The position numbers and the translations under genes are program-made. Positions 1 to 10,987 of a stretch of DNA of 64,000 nt are shown piece after piece (position 1 is the first letter of the stretch; every line of letters starts with the position of its first letter). Source of the DNA: Leucaena leucocephala. Taxonomy: Eukaryota > Streptophyta > Magnoliopsida > Fabales > Fabaceae. Location of the stretch: contig CM073532.1 of NCBI GenBank assembly GCA_037074615.1, positions 18,492,001 to 18,556,000 of the forward strand, given 5' to 3'. The notes beneath the pieces are model-generated. The model saw only the letters and a list, made by a program, of their open reading frames with translations, did not search any database and was not told where the DNA came from.

Positions 1-812
1 TCAAATGCAGAAATAAATCAGCGAATGACAGAAGGGACAACTGGACAAGAAGGTGATTTAAGCATGGGATGGATTGCATAGCTGGACTTAACAGATTGTA
101 AGTGGGAGATCAAACATGTGCAGCAACATAAATGAACTCTACATATCTGGCACTGTTTACGCCCGCACTATACACATCAGCACACTCCATCTGAACAGAA
201 TGAGCAAGTTGCCAACAGCAAGTGGGAAGAAGGTGCTGAACAGAATACCAGATCATATGATGACAGCTGGAGATGGAAGGCATATGGATAGCTCCATTTA
301 TTCACTCATGCATTTGACACTTCTTATATATCACATCATATGCACATCATTCATCATCAGATACATCACCATACATTCTGCCATACAATTCTGAGATACC
401 ATATACACGCATCATTCCATTCAGAGCATCCACATTCAGATCGGACGCACATCATCTTCTTCTCCATTCTCATTTCTCCTCTGCAATTCTGCTCTGTTCT
501 AGTTAATAGAACTAGAGGAGAGTTCTGCAGCTCATCATATTCATTGTCTGCTTCCATTTCCACATGACTACTGCTGTTGTACCGATTGTTGCTAGAGTTC
601 ATATAGCAATGGAAGGATGAGCTACTGTGCTTCTTTGGAGATGACACCAAACCAGAGTCCTTCAAGCTTAACAGGGAGTTATTGAGTCTTTAAGTCAGAT
701 TTAACTATATCTAGTTGATGTATTCACTTCTGGTTTATTGATTCAATTAGAGTAATAGATGACAAGGAATTAGGAACCGAGTTGGATTCACTTCTGGTTT
801 ATTGATTCAATT
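1..812 (+). repeat. Truncated 5' LTR with duplicated junction segment
   Basis: This is homologous to the 3' LTR at 2321-3895 from its position 2659 onward. LTR similarity ends near 790. The next 23 or so bases repeat a stretch lying about 64 bp upstream (722-748 repeated at 786-812), after which the internal region begins. Short ORFs here also appear in other LTR copies and are not considered genes. Confidence 0.85.
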
Positions 813-2306
813 TGACTAATATGTTCAAATTGTCAAAATCTCTTCTCTGTGAAAATCAGTCGCGACTAATGATTACTTTTATCACGACCGAAAATTCATA
901 TTCTCTGATTTTTGCCCATCTGTGATGTTTAGTCATGGCCTGTGCTTTATCTTTATCGCGACTGGAGCTCTCTGTGAATTTTGGTCGCAACTGAATTATC
1001 ATTGGGTCACAACCAGAACATATGTGTTTGATAGGTCTACTCTCGGTGATTTTTAGTCTCGACCAATATTCTCTGTATAAAATAGTCGCGACCTTATGAC
1101 CCTTTTGTCGCGACTAGAATCTATCTTTTGCTGAAAAATCCTTCTACTGCGTTCTGGTTGTTGCTTGGTCTTTGGAATTAACTATCATGGATCTAAATTG
1201 AACTTTGAACATATACTTTGAACATTGACAAGTTTGATGAAGTATTAGTTGCTTGTTTCATCAATTCATTACTGGAAATTGTGCATCATGAATGATTAGT
1301 CTCATGTGTTTTGTTTAAGATTCATGCAATCTATCATATGAGTTGATTAGGGTGAGTAAGCCAGATGGAAGCAATTTGAGCCTTCAACATAATTTGAGCC
1401 TTCAACATATACTCCTTTGCATTATGTGACACCATCTAGTTTGGTAACTTTGTAGAACTTGTCTCAATCCTTGATTCAAAACCACATTAGCTCCATGGAA
1501 TTGTGAAAATGATAATAAGGGCATTTCTTTCAAAACCCTCTTGACTAAACAGAAACCACATAAATATGAAATCCTTTGCTTTACCCCTTTGAGACCTTCA
1601 TTTTCTTTTAATTCCATCCTTGATTAATGAATTCTGTACAAGATAGTTGTTGCTACAGTAAGTCTTTAATTGTGAAGATGCAATTACTTGTTGAATACCT
1701 AAACTAAAATATATTTGCTATCTGGTTAAGAAAATGAAAACAAAGGAAGAAATAAAATATACAGAGAAAATTACAAAGAAACTAGAAAGATAGAGGAAAG
1801 AAAAGAAAACCCAGATGCAGAAATTGATATTCAACTAGTATGAAAAGAATTAGATTGTGACTTGCAGCTGCATGATTAAAACTTTGACTATGTACAGTAT
1901 TTCATTAATCATTGACATGCATTTCCATTTCATCATCTAACCTTTCCAACATTACAACCCTAATAAAGACCCTTTGATTCATAACCCTTGTGGCATTCAG
2001 TGGTGGAGATGTAGGATGGTTACAAGCCTATGGGAAGCCTGAGCTAGATGGTTGAGTGAAATTACCTTGATAAGAGAAGGAGTGAAACACTTTATCTTGT
2101 GAGGAAATCTCAACCCAGTTGCTCACTATGATTGAATTGCATGAGTTAGATTCTTTGATTGATATGAGATTAGCTTGGATTGTTGCCAATTGAAGGGAAA
2201 GATTAATGATTGCAAGTACTCATGCTGAATCTATATTGCCAATTGAGCTGAACATGTGTGTTTAAATTCAGTTTTGATCCATAATTTTGCTCGGAGTGCA
2301 AAAGAT
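813..2306 (+). other. 3' internal non-coding region of Athila-like element
   Basis: This stretch has no coding sequence. It matches 56500-57560 and 59483-59971 of the second Athila-like element, which shows that it is a conserved untranslated segment. It holds an array of GTCGCGAC-like motifs (859-1114), a purine-rich stretch near 1730-1815, and a conserved run of about 450 bp before the polypurine tract. Confidence 0.8.
859..1114. repeat. GTCGCGAC dyad array in Athila internal region
   Basis: Copies or one- to three-base variants of the palindrome GTCGCGAC start at 859, 881, 932, 955, 984, 1006, 1056, 1085 and 1107. The steps are 22, 51, 23, 29, 22, 50, 29 and 22 bp, so the period is about 51 bp with two sites per unit. 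Variants such as gtcacaac and gtctcgac are mostly transitions. The same spacing is seen in the arrays at 2550, 6578, 56483, 59100 and 61584. Confidence 0.85.
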
Positions 2307-2320
2307 AAGTGTGGGGGAGT
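2307..2320 (+). other. Polypurine tract of Athila-like element
   Basis: AAGTGTGGGGGAGT lies directly before the 3' LTR start TGATAAAC. This is the expected place for the plus-strand primer, and the sequence type is familiar from Athila/Tat elements. Confidence 0.85.
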
Positions 2321-2549
2321 TGATAAACTCATATTTATACTGATTTTTAATATGTTAAAAGAGAGTTTATTATTGATTCTTATCCACATTTACTACACAA
2401 TTAGCAAATTAGTTAATAATATGAAATTGGACAAGTGGGAATCTAAATGATGTGATTTTAGTGCTTAATTGGATAAATAATCTATTAAATGTCTATTTCA
2501 GGTCAAACCAGCAATCAATAAGCAAGGTGGAGTTTCCCTGTGTACTAGA

Positions 2550-2652
2550 GTCGTGGCCTTATTGATTCACCATCGCGACCAAACTTCAATCAGCGAAGAA
2601 GAAGCACTCTCTGTAAATATTAGTCACGACCTGATGTATATAAGGTCGCGAC
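2550..2652. repeat. GTCGCGAC dyad array in Athila LTR
   Basis: Sites start at 2550, 2572, 2623 and 2645 (steps 22, 51, 22). Read on the minus strand, the 2623 site begins GGTCGTGACTAATATT, nearly the same as the sequence at 6577 in an unrelated LTR. The related LTRs at 50689 and 59986 lack the block. Confidence 0.85.
2637..2644 (+). promoter_or_regulatory. Possible TATA box of Athila-like LTR
   Basis: TATATAAG stands directly before the last GTCGCGAC site and about 320 bp inside the LTR. The position is plausible for a U3 promoter. There is no support beyond sequence and place. Confidence 0.4.
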
Positions 2653-3897
2653 CAAAATTCAAATGCAGAAATAAATCAGCGAATGACAGAAGGGACAGCT
2701 GGACAAGAAGGTGATTTAAGCATTGGATGGATTGCATAGCTGGACTTAACAGATTGCAAGTGGGAGATCAAACAAGTACAGCAACAGAAATGAACTCTAC
2801 ATATCTGGCACTGTTCACGCGCGCACTGTACACATCAGCATACTCCATCTGAACAGAATGAGCAAGTTGCCAACAGCAAGTGGGAAGCAGGTGCTGAACA
2901 GAATACCAGATCATGTGATGACAGCTGGAGATGGAAGGCATCTGGATAGCTCCATTGATTCACTCATGCATTTGAGACTTCTTATATATCACATCATACG
3001 CACATCATTCATCATCCGATACATCACCATACATTCTGCCATACAATTCTGAGATACCATATACACTCATCATTCCATTTAGAGCATCCACATTCAGATC
3101 AGACGCACATCATCTTCTTCTCTATTCTCATTTCTCCTCTGTAATTCTGCTCTGTTCTATTTAATAGAACCAGAGGAGAGTTTTGCAGCTCATCATATTC
3201 ATTTTCTCCTTCCATTTCCACATGACTACTGTTGTTGTACCGATTGTTGCTGGAGTTCATATAGCAATGGAAGGCTGAGCTACTGTGCTTTTTTGGAGAT
3301 GACACCAAACCAGAGTCCTTCAAGCTTAACAGGGAGTTATTGAGTCTTTGAGTCAGATTTAACTATATCTAGTTGATGTATTCACTTCTGGTTTATTGAT
3401 TCAATTAGAGTAATAGATGACAAGGAATTAGGAACCGAGTTGGATTCTTTCTTCCTACAGTAATGATCATTTGATTAATATTCATATTCTATTATCTCCA
3501 AATTGAACAATTCTTATTCTCTATTAATGTCTGCAAGTTGTAGTGTTAATTGAGATTTAGCTAGCGAGTGGTTAGATAACCTATTCTAGTTCAATTGATT
3601 AACTCTGGATATTCTGAGGATAATGAAGGTAAGGCAATCTCCAAGGGAACACACTTGTCATTATTCATTCATCTCATCATTATAAACACTTAAAATCAGA
3701 AATAATAGCATAGACTTTACATTCAATCCTTAGTTGATAGTCCAAAACACAACTCATCTGCTTAAATTGTTAATTTGTGGCTCTATAGATTAATTAGGAA
3801 CTTTAACATTAGCTCCTTGTGATCCGACCTAGGTTAGCCTTCACTTACTATTGGTTAGCTTAGTTTTGTTTGATAATTAGAAATGACAGTTATCACC

Positions 3898-4795
3898 TTG
3901 GCAGGTCCTGCCAAGGAGGAATGGAAGAAAGCAATGAAGAGAAAATGGACTTAATGATGAAAAACCAAGTTTGGGAATTGGTTGATCTGCCAAAGGGCGT
4001 AAAACCATTGGGAACAAGTGGGTTCTCGAAATCAAGAGAAAGGTAGATGGATCAATTGACAAATTTAAAGCTCGATTGGTTGCAAAGGGATATACACAAC
4101 ATGAAGGTATAGATTATGAGGATACTTTTTCACCTGTTGTGTTCTTCAACTCTATAAGACTTATTCTAGCAATAGTAAACAGTTTAAACCTGGAGTTGCA
4201 TTAGATGGATGTAAAAACCGCATTCCTGAATGGTGATCTGGATGAAGAAATCTATATGGAACAACCAATAGGTTTCATTGAAAAAGGATTTAACACAAGA
4301 AGTGTAAACTCAAAAGATCCATTTATGGATTAAAACAGTTATCCAGACAATTGTACTTGAGGTTTCACAAGGCAATAACCTCATTTAACTTTCAAATGAT
4401 AGATGAAGACCACTGCGTCTACGTTAAGCGGTTTGAGGGTAACTTTGTAATATTATCCTTATACGTAGACGATATACTATTAGCCAGAAATAGTCTTGAC
4501 TCGGTGATAGTTATTAAAGAATGGCTTTCATCAAATTTTGAGATGAAAGACATGGGTGAAGCATAATACATACTTGGAGTCAAGATTTGAAGGAATCACT
4601 CCAAGAGAATCCTCACTCTTTCACAAGAGAATTATATCAAGAAGATACTTGAGCGATTCAATATGAGTGACTGCAATCCTATGGATATCCCTGTAGCCAC
4701 TGGCGTGGCCTTGAGGTCTGACATGTGTCCCAAAACTGAATTAGACAAAAACCAAATGGAAAGAGTTCCATATGCCAGTGCCGTTGGTAGCCTTA
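3898..4795 (+). pseudogene. Copia reverse transcriptase fragment
   Basis: This encoded the reverse transcriptase of a Ty1/copia polyprotein, which copies element RNA into DNA in cytoplasmic particles. Recognisable parts in order are an EEWKKAM start, FKARLVAKGYTQ, DYEDTFSPVV, MDVKTAFLNG, and the catalytic motif as LYVDDILLA near 4450-4490. The frame shifts by small indels near 4009 and around 4300. Stops at 4202 (TAG, where the family has Gln before MDVKTAF), 4564 (TAA) and 4588 (TGA) interrupt it. The piece ends where the gypsy element enters (CCTTA duplication at 4791-4795), and the coding sense continues at 13957. It is certainly non-functional. Confidence 0.9.
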
Positions 4796-5722
4796 TGATA
4801 TAAGGTACGAATACGGATCGGCTAGGAACAAGTTAGGAAACTAGACGAACGATCGAAGGTAGGACCTTAAGAGAACCTGTCTCTTACAACCCTAGCCATG
4901 GAGACACCACAAGGATGATCAGCCCTTGATACAGTCGAGTATTCTCACGAGAATATGAGGCGGCAAGCAAAGCTCACTCAAGAGAAATAAAATTCTCTAA
5001 AATTCATTCATTCAAATCTGTTCCAATTACAAAAAAATGTAGCCTTATATAGGCAGCAAAAGAACAATCTAGAATCAAAAAAACCCTACGTCATAAATGC
5101 CATAAATGTGCCTTAATGATGATTAACTATCTTGGTTGGCACCAATTAAGGCTAAAGAAAATAGGAAAGTTACCTTTTCTTGGAGAAAAAGGCTGCTACC
5201 TAAAAATAGGAAACTAACCTAACATATTCTTATGCAATCTTTGACCAAAAGGCCTTATTTAATGCAAATAAAAATGGAAACTTTAAAAAAATGAAATTAA
5301 ACCCTAAATAATACATAAAGACGCCTTCTTGATGCTTCTTGAATATTCTTGGACGTCACTTATGCTGCTCCTCCAAGGCACATGCTTGTCACATGGTATT
5401 TTGAGTGAATTCTTTAATCTGGACTGCACATGGGCCTTGTGCATCATCTTGTTTGGCTTCTAGCAATATAATCACCATGTTTGGACCCTTGATGGGCTGA
5501 TTGAGGGATGCTTCTTCTAAATAAATAGGTTCTAACTCTTTAAGATCTTTTATCAAATAATTCAACGCCTCTTTCATAGATTTGGTCCTTGCTCTCGTCA
5601 TTGGGCCTGCTATGCCTTGTAATGGGTCTTTTAGAGTATTGGACTTCCATCTTTTAGCTTGGGCTCCACGCTCCATGTTTTGGTCTTCCTTTGATGCTTG
5701 ATCCTACCATGCTCCTCTATCA
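4796..5722 (-). repeat. 3' LTR of CRM-like element
   Basis: Read on the plus strand it starts TGATATAAGG and ends CTCTATCA. It is the same length as the partner at 13025-13951, with about ten differences. It contains the C-terminal coding part of the polyprotein (5389 onward, minus strand). Confidence 0.95.
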
Positions 5723-6050
5723 TTCCCTCCCTGCTCAAAAGGATTCGTGCTCGAATCTACAGCATCAAAGAGAGATAAATCAGTCACATTAAATGTAGCA
5801 CTTACATTACTGTAGGAGCTAGGCAAATCTATTTTATAAGCATTATCATTGATTCGCTCCAGGACTTGGAAAGGGCCATCTCCTCTTGGCTGCAATTTAG
5901 ACTTTCGTTGTTCTGGAAACCTCTCCTTTCACAAGTGTACCCAAACCCAGTCTCCAGGCTTAAAGACAACTTTCCTACGACCTTTGTTAGCTTGCTTTGT
6001 ATATTGCTCATTCTTTCTCTCGATGTTGGCCCTCATCTTAGCATGTAATT
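5389..6050 (-). pseudogene. Integrase C-terminal end of CRM-like polyprotein
   Basis: This is the end of the polyprotein, downstream of the solo LTR insertion. It holds PRGDGPFQVLERINDNAY followed by SATFNVTDLSLFD, the usual close of the gypsy integrase region. It continues into the LTR with GPMTRARTKSMKEALNYL and ends at 5389. Two stops break it. TGA at 5929-5931 replaces an expected Arg. TAG at 5704-5706 can be checked internally, because the other LTR has CAG at the same place. The tail could match the CR motif that CRM elements use for targeting centromeric chromatin; this is known for the lineage, not shown here. Confidence 0.82.
5723..5733 (-). other. Polypurine tract of CRM-like element
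   Basis: Read on the minus strand this is CAGGGAGGGAA, directly before the 3' LTR. It overlaps coding sequence, as expected when the polyprotein runs into the LTR. Confidence 0.65.
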
Positions 6051-6577
6051 TGTAACATCCCGATTTTTGGGTCTAGTTGAACTGGGAGGTAGTCTGATAT
6101 GGGCAGGCTGCTAAACCCGTAATCCCAGGGTAGTAATCTGATATGGGCAGATTATTTACCTGTATTTTGTAGGATCCGAGGGATGAGCTAAGTCCTTCAG
6201 GATGTAAAGATGAATTAAGTCTTTAACCTACAGAATCAGGACAGTTTACCTAGGTTCAAAATGAGGAATGTGAGGAATGTCCTAAGTCTTAAGCCTAGGA
6301 ATTCTGCAGGTAGCTTGATATGGGCTGGCTCCTGTGTAAGATAACCTGATATAGAGGGTTGTCGAGCCTTTCAATTAACAAGGACTCCCAAAGAGTAGGG
6401 GAGGAGTTATTGAAAGAGAATTTCTAGAACTTAGGATGAAGGATAAGAAGAAAGTGAGACCCCAGAATTATGCTAAGATTCTGTGGGGTGAGATATGAAA
6501 GGAATGGACACTGAGCAGTAGAGTTGTCCATGAGAAAGAAAGCGGACAGTATGAGAAAGATGTATTGGTGACTATTG

Positions 6578-6782
6578 GTCGCGACTAATATTGGCAGAGA
6601 GATTTGGTCGTGACGGATATGTATGTGATGTCGCGACTAATGAGTAGAATGAGCCTGGTCGCGACTAGAATATGTTGTGGTCGCGACTAAAGACCGTTGT
6701 GGTCACGACTAGAGAAAGCTGTGGTCACGACTAATGAACCAAAAGGTGTTATGTCGCGATGAGATGATGGCTAGGTCGCGAC
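6578..6782. repeat. GTCGCGAC dyad array in solo LTR 1
   Basis: Sites start at 6578, 6607, 6630, 6658, 6680, 6702, 6724, 6753 and 6775. Steps are 29, 23, 28, 22, 22, 22, 29 and 22. Five are perfect GTCGCGAC; the others are gtcgtgac, gtcacgac (twice) and gtcgcgat. Most are followed by TA or TAA. The array lies about 600-800 bp upstream of the TATA box. Confidence 0.92.
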
Positions 6783-7361
6783 TAGTGACTATAAGTGGTG
6801 CTAGCCGTATGAGATCTAGTGGGCCAAGAGTTGTGAAGGTCCAAATGAGATAGTTACCCGGTTAGAGATAGACCAGAGGCAGGAGGCCAGATACAGGAAA
6901 GGTTATCTGGAAACCATGAGATGGACTGATAAGGTATCCTCATGGGACCCACAAGATGCCACATGGCATTAGAGTAGTGATTCGGTGACCTTTCAGTAGA
7001 GTAAAGTTACTCGGTTGGCACAAAAACTGAGGAAGTGATCAGATAAGTCTGGGACTTATCTGGATAGCATTAGGAAGCGTGTGAGGTCTCTTCCAGGTGC
7101 CACATGGCTCTGGTCTGGAGGAAGCAGATAAAGCTGAGGGCACGTATTACGAGGCAGGACTCTGGACCGGTGAGTCAGCATGCTGAGGTGTCCAGGGAAT
7201 TTAGGCATGTGGAAAATGTGGCGATGAGGTGGCTGCTGAGGTGTCCCCTGAGGTGGCACTGATGATGCAGTAAAAGGAAATTAAGAAAAATAGGAAATTC
7301 CAGGAAAAACCAGGACACAGGATCAGATGGCATGGAAATTACGAAATTGCCATTGAGGAAG

Positions 7362-7372
7362 TATATAAATAC
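7362..7372 (+). promoter_or_regulatory. TATA box of solo LTR 1
   Basis: TATATAAATAC is followed by a C-run and then a long GA-rich leader. The same box, reversed, is conserved in the other copies of this LTR family (18221, 33389, 35094, 39834, 41943, 54664), which supports it as the family promoter. Confidence 0.65.
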
Positions 7373-8055
7373 CCCCCCTTGCCTTCATTTCCATTCACGC
7401 ATGGGCAAGGGAAGGGAGAGAAAGAAGAGAGAGAAGGAGAAGGAAGGGAAGAGAGAAAGGAAGTAAGGAAGTTCTTGCGGAGCTGGAAGCAAAATAGAGA
7501 TAGGAGAGTTCTGCTGAGCTAGCCAGGTAGTAACTAATCCTAGCTTTTATGTAATGGCTTTGTGATTTGATGTGCTATTGTTTGGTTGGATTGTTGTCTT
7601 ATATGTTATGTCTGAAGCTCTACTGCAATGCTATGATCATATGTTATTGAGTATGGAAGCACGCGGCATACTTATCTGTACACAATCACAAGCAAGCACT
7701 GTCACACTGCATACATATACTGTTATGATTATTACTACTGAGATTCCCCCGAATCTCATCCCCCTTGTATAACCATTTCAGGGAGGTTTTGTCGAGGTAG
7801 ATTTTGAGTATTTTGAGAGACGCCGTTATGCTGCTGAATTTCGACGGAGATAGCAATAGTGGAGGAAGGATATGATGCGTACAGTGTATGTAGGTACTGT
7901 CTAAGGAGGCTGGTAGTGAGTGGACCTAGCCGGTTCATCCAGTCTTTCCTGGGTACTTACGTAGAATGGTAGTTCTAATGAGAGAATTACTGAATCAGTA
8001 CAGCTAGTATAGCTTCCGCAGGTGTGCTCTGAGGAGTCTAGGGCAGGATGTTTCA

Positions 8056-10288
8056 TAATTCCTGCACAAACTCAGCCTTTTTCTTGCCATCAAGGTTAGC
8101 TCGTTCACTAGAAGGCAAAGGCAGAATATCTAAAGGAGATAGAGGATTAAAGCCATAAACAATCTCAAATGGAGAGAAAGAAGTGGAAGAGTGAATCGCC
8201 CTGTTATATGCAAATTCAATATGAGGCAAGCAATTGACCCAATTCTTCAAGTTCTTTTGAATTATTGCACGTAACAAGGTAGTGAGTGTTCTATTGATGA
8301 CCTCAGTTTGCCCATCCGTTTGGGGATGTGCCACAGTAGAAAATAGCAACTTAGTTCCAAGCTTACTCCACAAGGTCCTCCAAAAATGGCTAAGAAACTT
8401 TACATCCCTATCACTCACAATGGTTTTAGGCAATCCATGCAATCTAACAATTTCTTTGAAGAACAAGTCAGCAATATGCACAGCATCGTTTGTTTTAGAA
8501 CAAGCAATAAAATGAGCCATTTTACTAAATCTATCCACTACAACAAAGATGCTATCTTTCCCAGATTGAGACCTAGGCAAACCCAACACAAAATCCATAG
8601 AAATATCTACCCAAGGTTGGGAAGGCACAGGTATAGGGGAATATAAACCATGAGGTTGAACCTTAGACTTTGCATGCCTACATGTCACACATTTAGCACA
8701 AACAGACACAACATCTTTACGCATACCAGGCCAATAAAAGTGTTCATGCAAAAGAGCTAAAGTTTTATCAATACCAAAGTGACCCATCAAACCACCACCA
8801 TGAGTTTCTTTGACAAGCAATTCACGCATAGAACATTTAGGAATGCACAATCTGTTTTTCTTAAAAAGAAACCCATCATATATGTAAAAGTCATTCAATC
8901 CATGCTTTTCACAAGAAGACCAAATCTTAGAGAAATCACAATCAGAATTATACAATCCTTTCAACAGTTCAAATCCAAGTAACCTAGCATGTAGAGAAGT
9001 AATAAGGGAATACCTCCGGGAAAGAGCATCTGCAACAACATTCTCCTTACCCTGCTTATGCTTGATCACATATGGAAAAGTCTCTATGAACTCTAACCAG
9101 CGAGCATGCCTCTTGTTAAGCTTACCTTGAGACTTTAGAAACTTCAAACTTTCATGGTCAGAATGAATAATGAACTCTTTGGACCAGAGATAATGCTGCC
9201 AAGTTTCCAAAGTTCTTTTCAAAGCATAGAGTTCCTTATCATAAGTAGAGTAATTCAAGGAAGCTCCACTTAATTTCTCACTAAAGTAAGCTATAGGCCT
9301 AGACTCTTGCATCAAAACAGCACCAATACCAATTCCAGAAGCATCATATTCCACTTCAAAAATTTTATTAAAATCAGGCAAACACAAAAGTGGGGCATTA
9401 GTTAATTTCTCCTTTAGGGTGTTAAAAGCCTTTTCTTGTGATTCACCCCATTTAAAAATAACATGCTTCTTAACAAGTTCATTTAAAGGTGCAGCAATAG
9501 AAGAAAAATCCTTAACAAACCTCCTATAGAAACTTGCTAATCCATGGAAACTCCTTACTTCATTAGCATTTGTTGGGGTTAGCCAATCCCTGATAGCTTT
9601 CACCTTCTCTTCATCCACACGGATCCCTTGAGCACCTACAACAAAACCAAGAAACACAACAGAATCCATGCAAAAAGGACATTTTTGAAAATTAGCATAC
9701 AAGCTATTTTCTCTAAGAGTTTTAAACACCTCACACAAGTGCATAACATGGTCATCTAAAGTTCTGCTGTAAACAAGAATATCATCAAAGTAGAAAACCA
9801 CAAATTTCCCAATAAATGAACGAAAAACATGATTCATTAAGCTCATGAATGTACTAGGTGCATTGGTCAACCCAAAGGGCATAACCAACCATTCATACAA
9901 TCCAAATTTAGTTTTAAAAGTTGTTTTCCAATAATCTCCCTCTTTCATGCGAATTTGATGATAACCACTCCTTAGGTCAATTTTAGAAAAGAATGTAGAC
10001 CATGTAACTCATCTAACATGTCATCTAACCTAGGAATAGGATAACGATACTTAACTGTCATTTTGTTGATGGCTCTACAGTCAACGCACATTCGCCATGA
10101 ACCATCTTTTTTAGGCACTAGAAGTACTGGAACAGCACATGGGCTCAAACTTTCTCTTACAAAGCCTTTCCTCATGATTTCATCAACTTGGCGTTGAATC
10201 TCTTTAGTTTCTTCGGGATTGGCTCTATAAGCTGGTCTATTAGGTATAGAAGCTCCAGGGATGAAATCAATCCTATGCTCAATTCCTC
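8056..10288 (-). pseudogene. Reverse transcriptase, RNase H and integrase of CRM-like element
   Basis: This is the main pol segment, read from 10288 down to 8056. In order: reverse transcriptase with KKDGSWRMCVDCR, LVMPFGLTNAPSTF and the catalytic YFDDILVYS; RNase H with EYDASGIGIGAVL and HSDHESLKFL; the integrase zinc region (His-His-Cys-Cys, around HGGGLMGHFG to CAKCVTCRH); and the integrase core with acidic residues in DISMDFVLGLP, VSDRDVKFLS and HPQTDGQTEVINR. A one-base deletion in a C-run near 10290 separates it from the protease frame. Another near 10000 separates the first 70 or so codons from the rest. From 9948 down the frame is open for 631 codons, then stops inside the solo LTR insertion. 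Confidence 0.93.
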
Positions 10289-10987
10289 TTAAGGGGGAAG
10301 CCCATTGGGAACTTCATCAGGGAATAGATCGCCAAATTCCTGCAACAAAGCCACAACACTAGAAGGCAAAGAAGGGTTAAGTTGGTTAGTAGAAAAATAA
10401 GCATCCTTGCACACAAGCACCAAGACTTGCTCACTCAATAATGCTCTCTTAACCTCACTTTTTCCAGCAAATAGACTCTCTTTCTTTTGTTCATTTTTCT
10501 CATATTCATTCCTTCTCTTTTCTTTTTTTTGTACTCTCTCTTTTTCACTCCACCCACTTATTTTTTTGCATTCTTTCTCAATCCTCACTTGGTCATCATA
10601 AGCTTCCTTAGGCCTAAGAGGCTTTAATACAATGATTTTTCCATTGAAAGGTATAGAGTAACAATTTTTGTAACCATCATGGTGAGCTCTACTATCAAAC
10701 TGCCATGGTCTTCCAAGCAAAAGATGTCCAGCAAGCATTTGGGCTACATCATATAAAACTTCAGCATGGTAGTTGCCAATAGAAAAAGAAACCAAAACTT
10801 GCTTAGTGACCTTAGCTTTAGCACTATCATTCAACCATTGCAATTTATAAGGCTTAGGATGCTTCATAGTAGGTAAATCCAACTTTTCAACAATTAAGGT
10901 ACTAGCAACATTGGTAACACTACCACTATCAATAACCATGCTACATACCTTATTCTTTATGAAGCACCTAGTGTGGAAGATGAGCTC
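10289..10987 (-). pseudogene. Aspartic protease region of CRM-like gag-pol
   Basis: This is in the same frame as gag but separated from it by a TGA stop (10988-10990), so gag and pol were one frame. The catalytic motif is DSGSVTNVAS, and the C-terminal hallmark is HLLLGRPWQFD. A lysine- and glutamate-rich linker follows, then FPDEVPNGLPP at the border with reverse transcriptase. The retropepsin would have cut the gag-pol polyprotein. The frame ends at 10289 through a one-base deletion. Confidence 0.88.

Larger units (their letters stand above)
1..3895 (+). mobile_element. Athila-like Ty3/gypsy deletion derivative, right part
   Basis: The window opens inside a 5' LTR. Bases 1 to about 790 match 2659-3446 of the 3' LTR almost base for base. 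That copy breaks off and joins directly to the 3' internal region (813-2306), which is followed by a polypurine tract and a complete 3' LTR ending at 3895. No gag, protease, reverse transcriptase or integrase remains between the LTRs, so the element is non-autonomous. The LTR start TGATAAACTC, the tract AAGTGTGGGGGAGT and the relatedness to the protease-bearing copy at 50689 place it in the Athila-like group. The bases after the 3' LTR (CCTTG, 3896-3900) belong to a copia gene; the matching left duplication lies outside the window. Confidence 0.85.
2321..3895 (+). repeat. 3' LTR, Athila-like subfamily 1 (1575 bp)
   Basis: The LTR starts TGATAAACTC and ends AGTTATCA, so TGATAA/TTATCA form short inverted ends. 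It closely matches the solo LTR at 61423-62987, and less closely the LTRs of the element at 50689-63080. It contains four GTCGCGAC-like sites (2550-2652) with a TATA-like box between the last two. It is inserted in copia polymerase sequence. Confidence 0.92.
6051..8055 (+). repeat. Solo LTR 1, long-LTR family, with dyad array
   Basis: It starts TGTAACATCC, ends GGATGTTTCA, is 2005 bp long, and is flanked by perfect TAATT duplications (6046-6050, 8056-8060). No internal element sequence is present, so it is a solo LTR. Its sense is plus, because the TATA box (7362-7372) and a GA-rich leader (about 7404-7475) read that way. The segment 6451 to about 6900 differs from all other copies of the family here and carries a GTCGCGAC array. 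It splits the integrase gene of the CRM-like element. The length and ends suggest a Tekay/Del-type gypsy family; this is an inference. Confidence 0.93.

Noticed and set aside
2858..3052. Reading frame MSKLPTASGK..., also near 190 and 61870
   Set aside because: It is part of the Athila LTR and recurs because the LTR does; the copies differ by frame-changing and conservative-blind changes. It is not treated as a gene.
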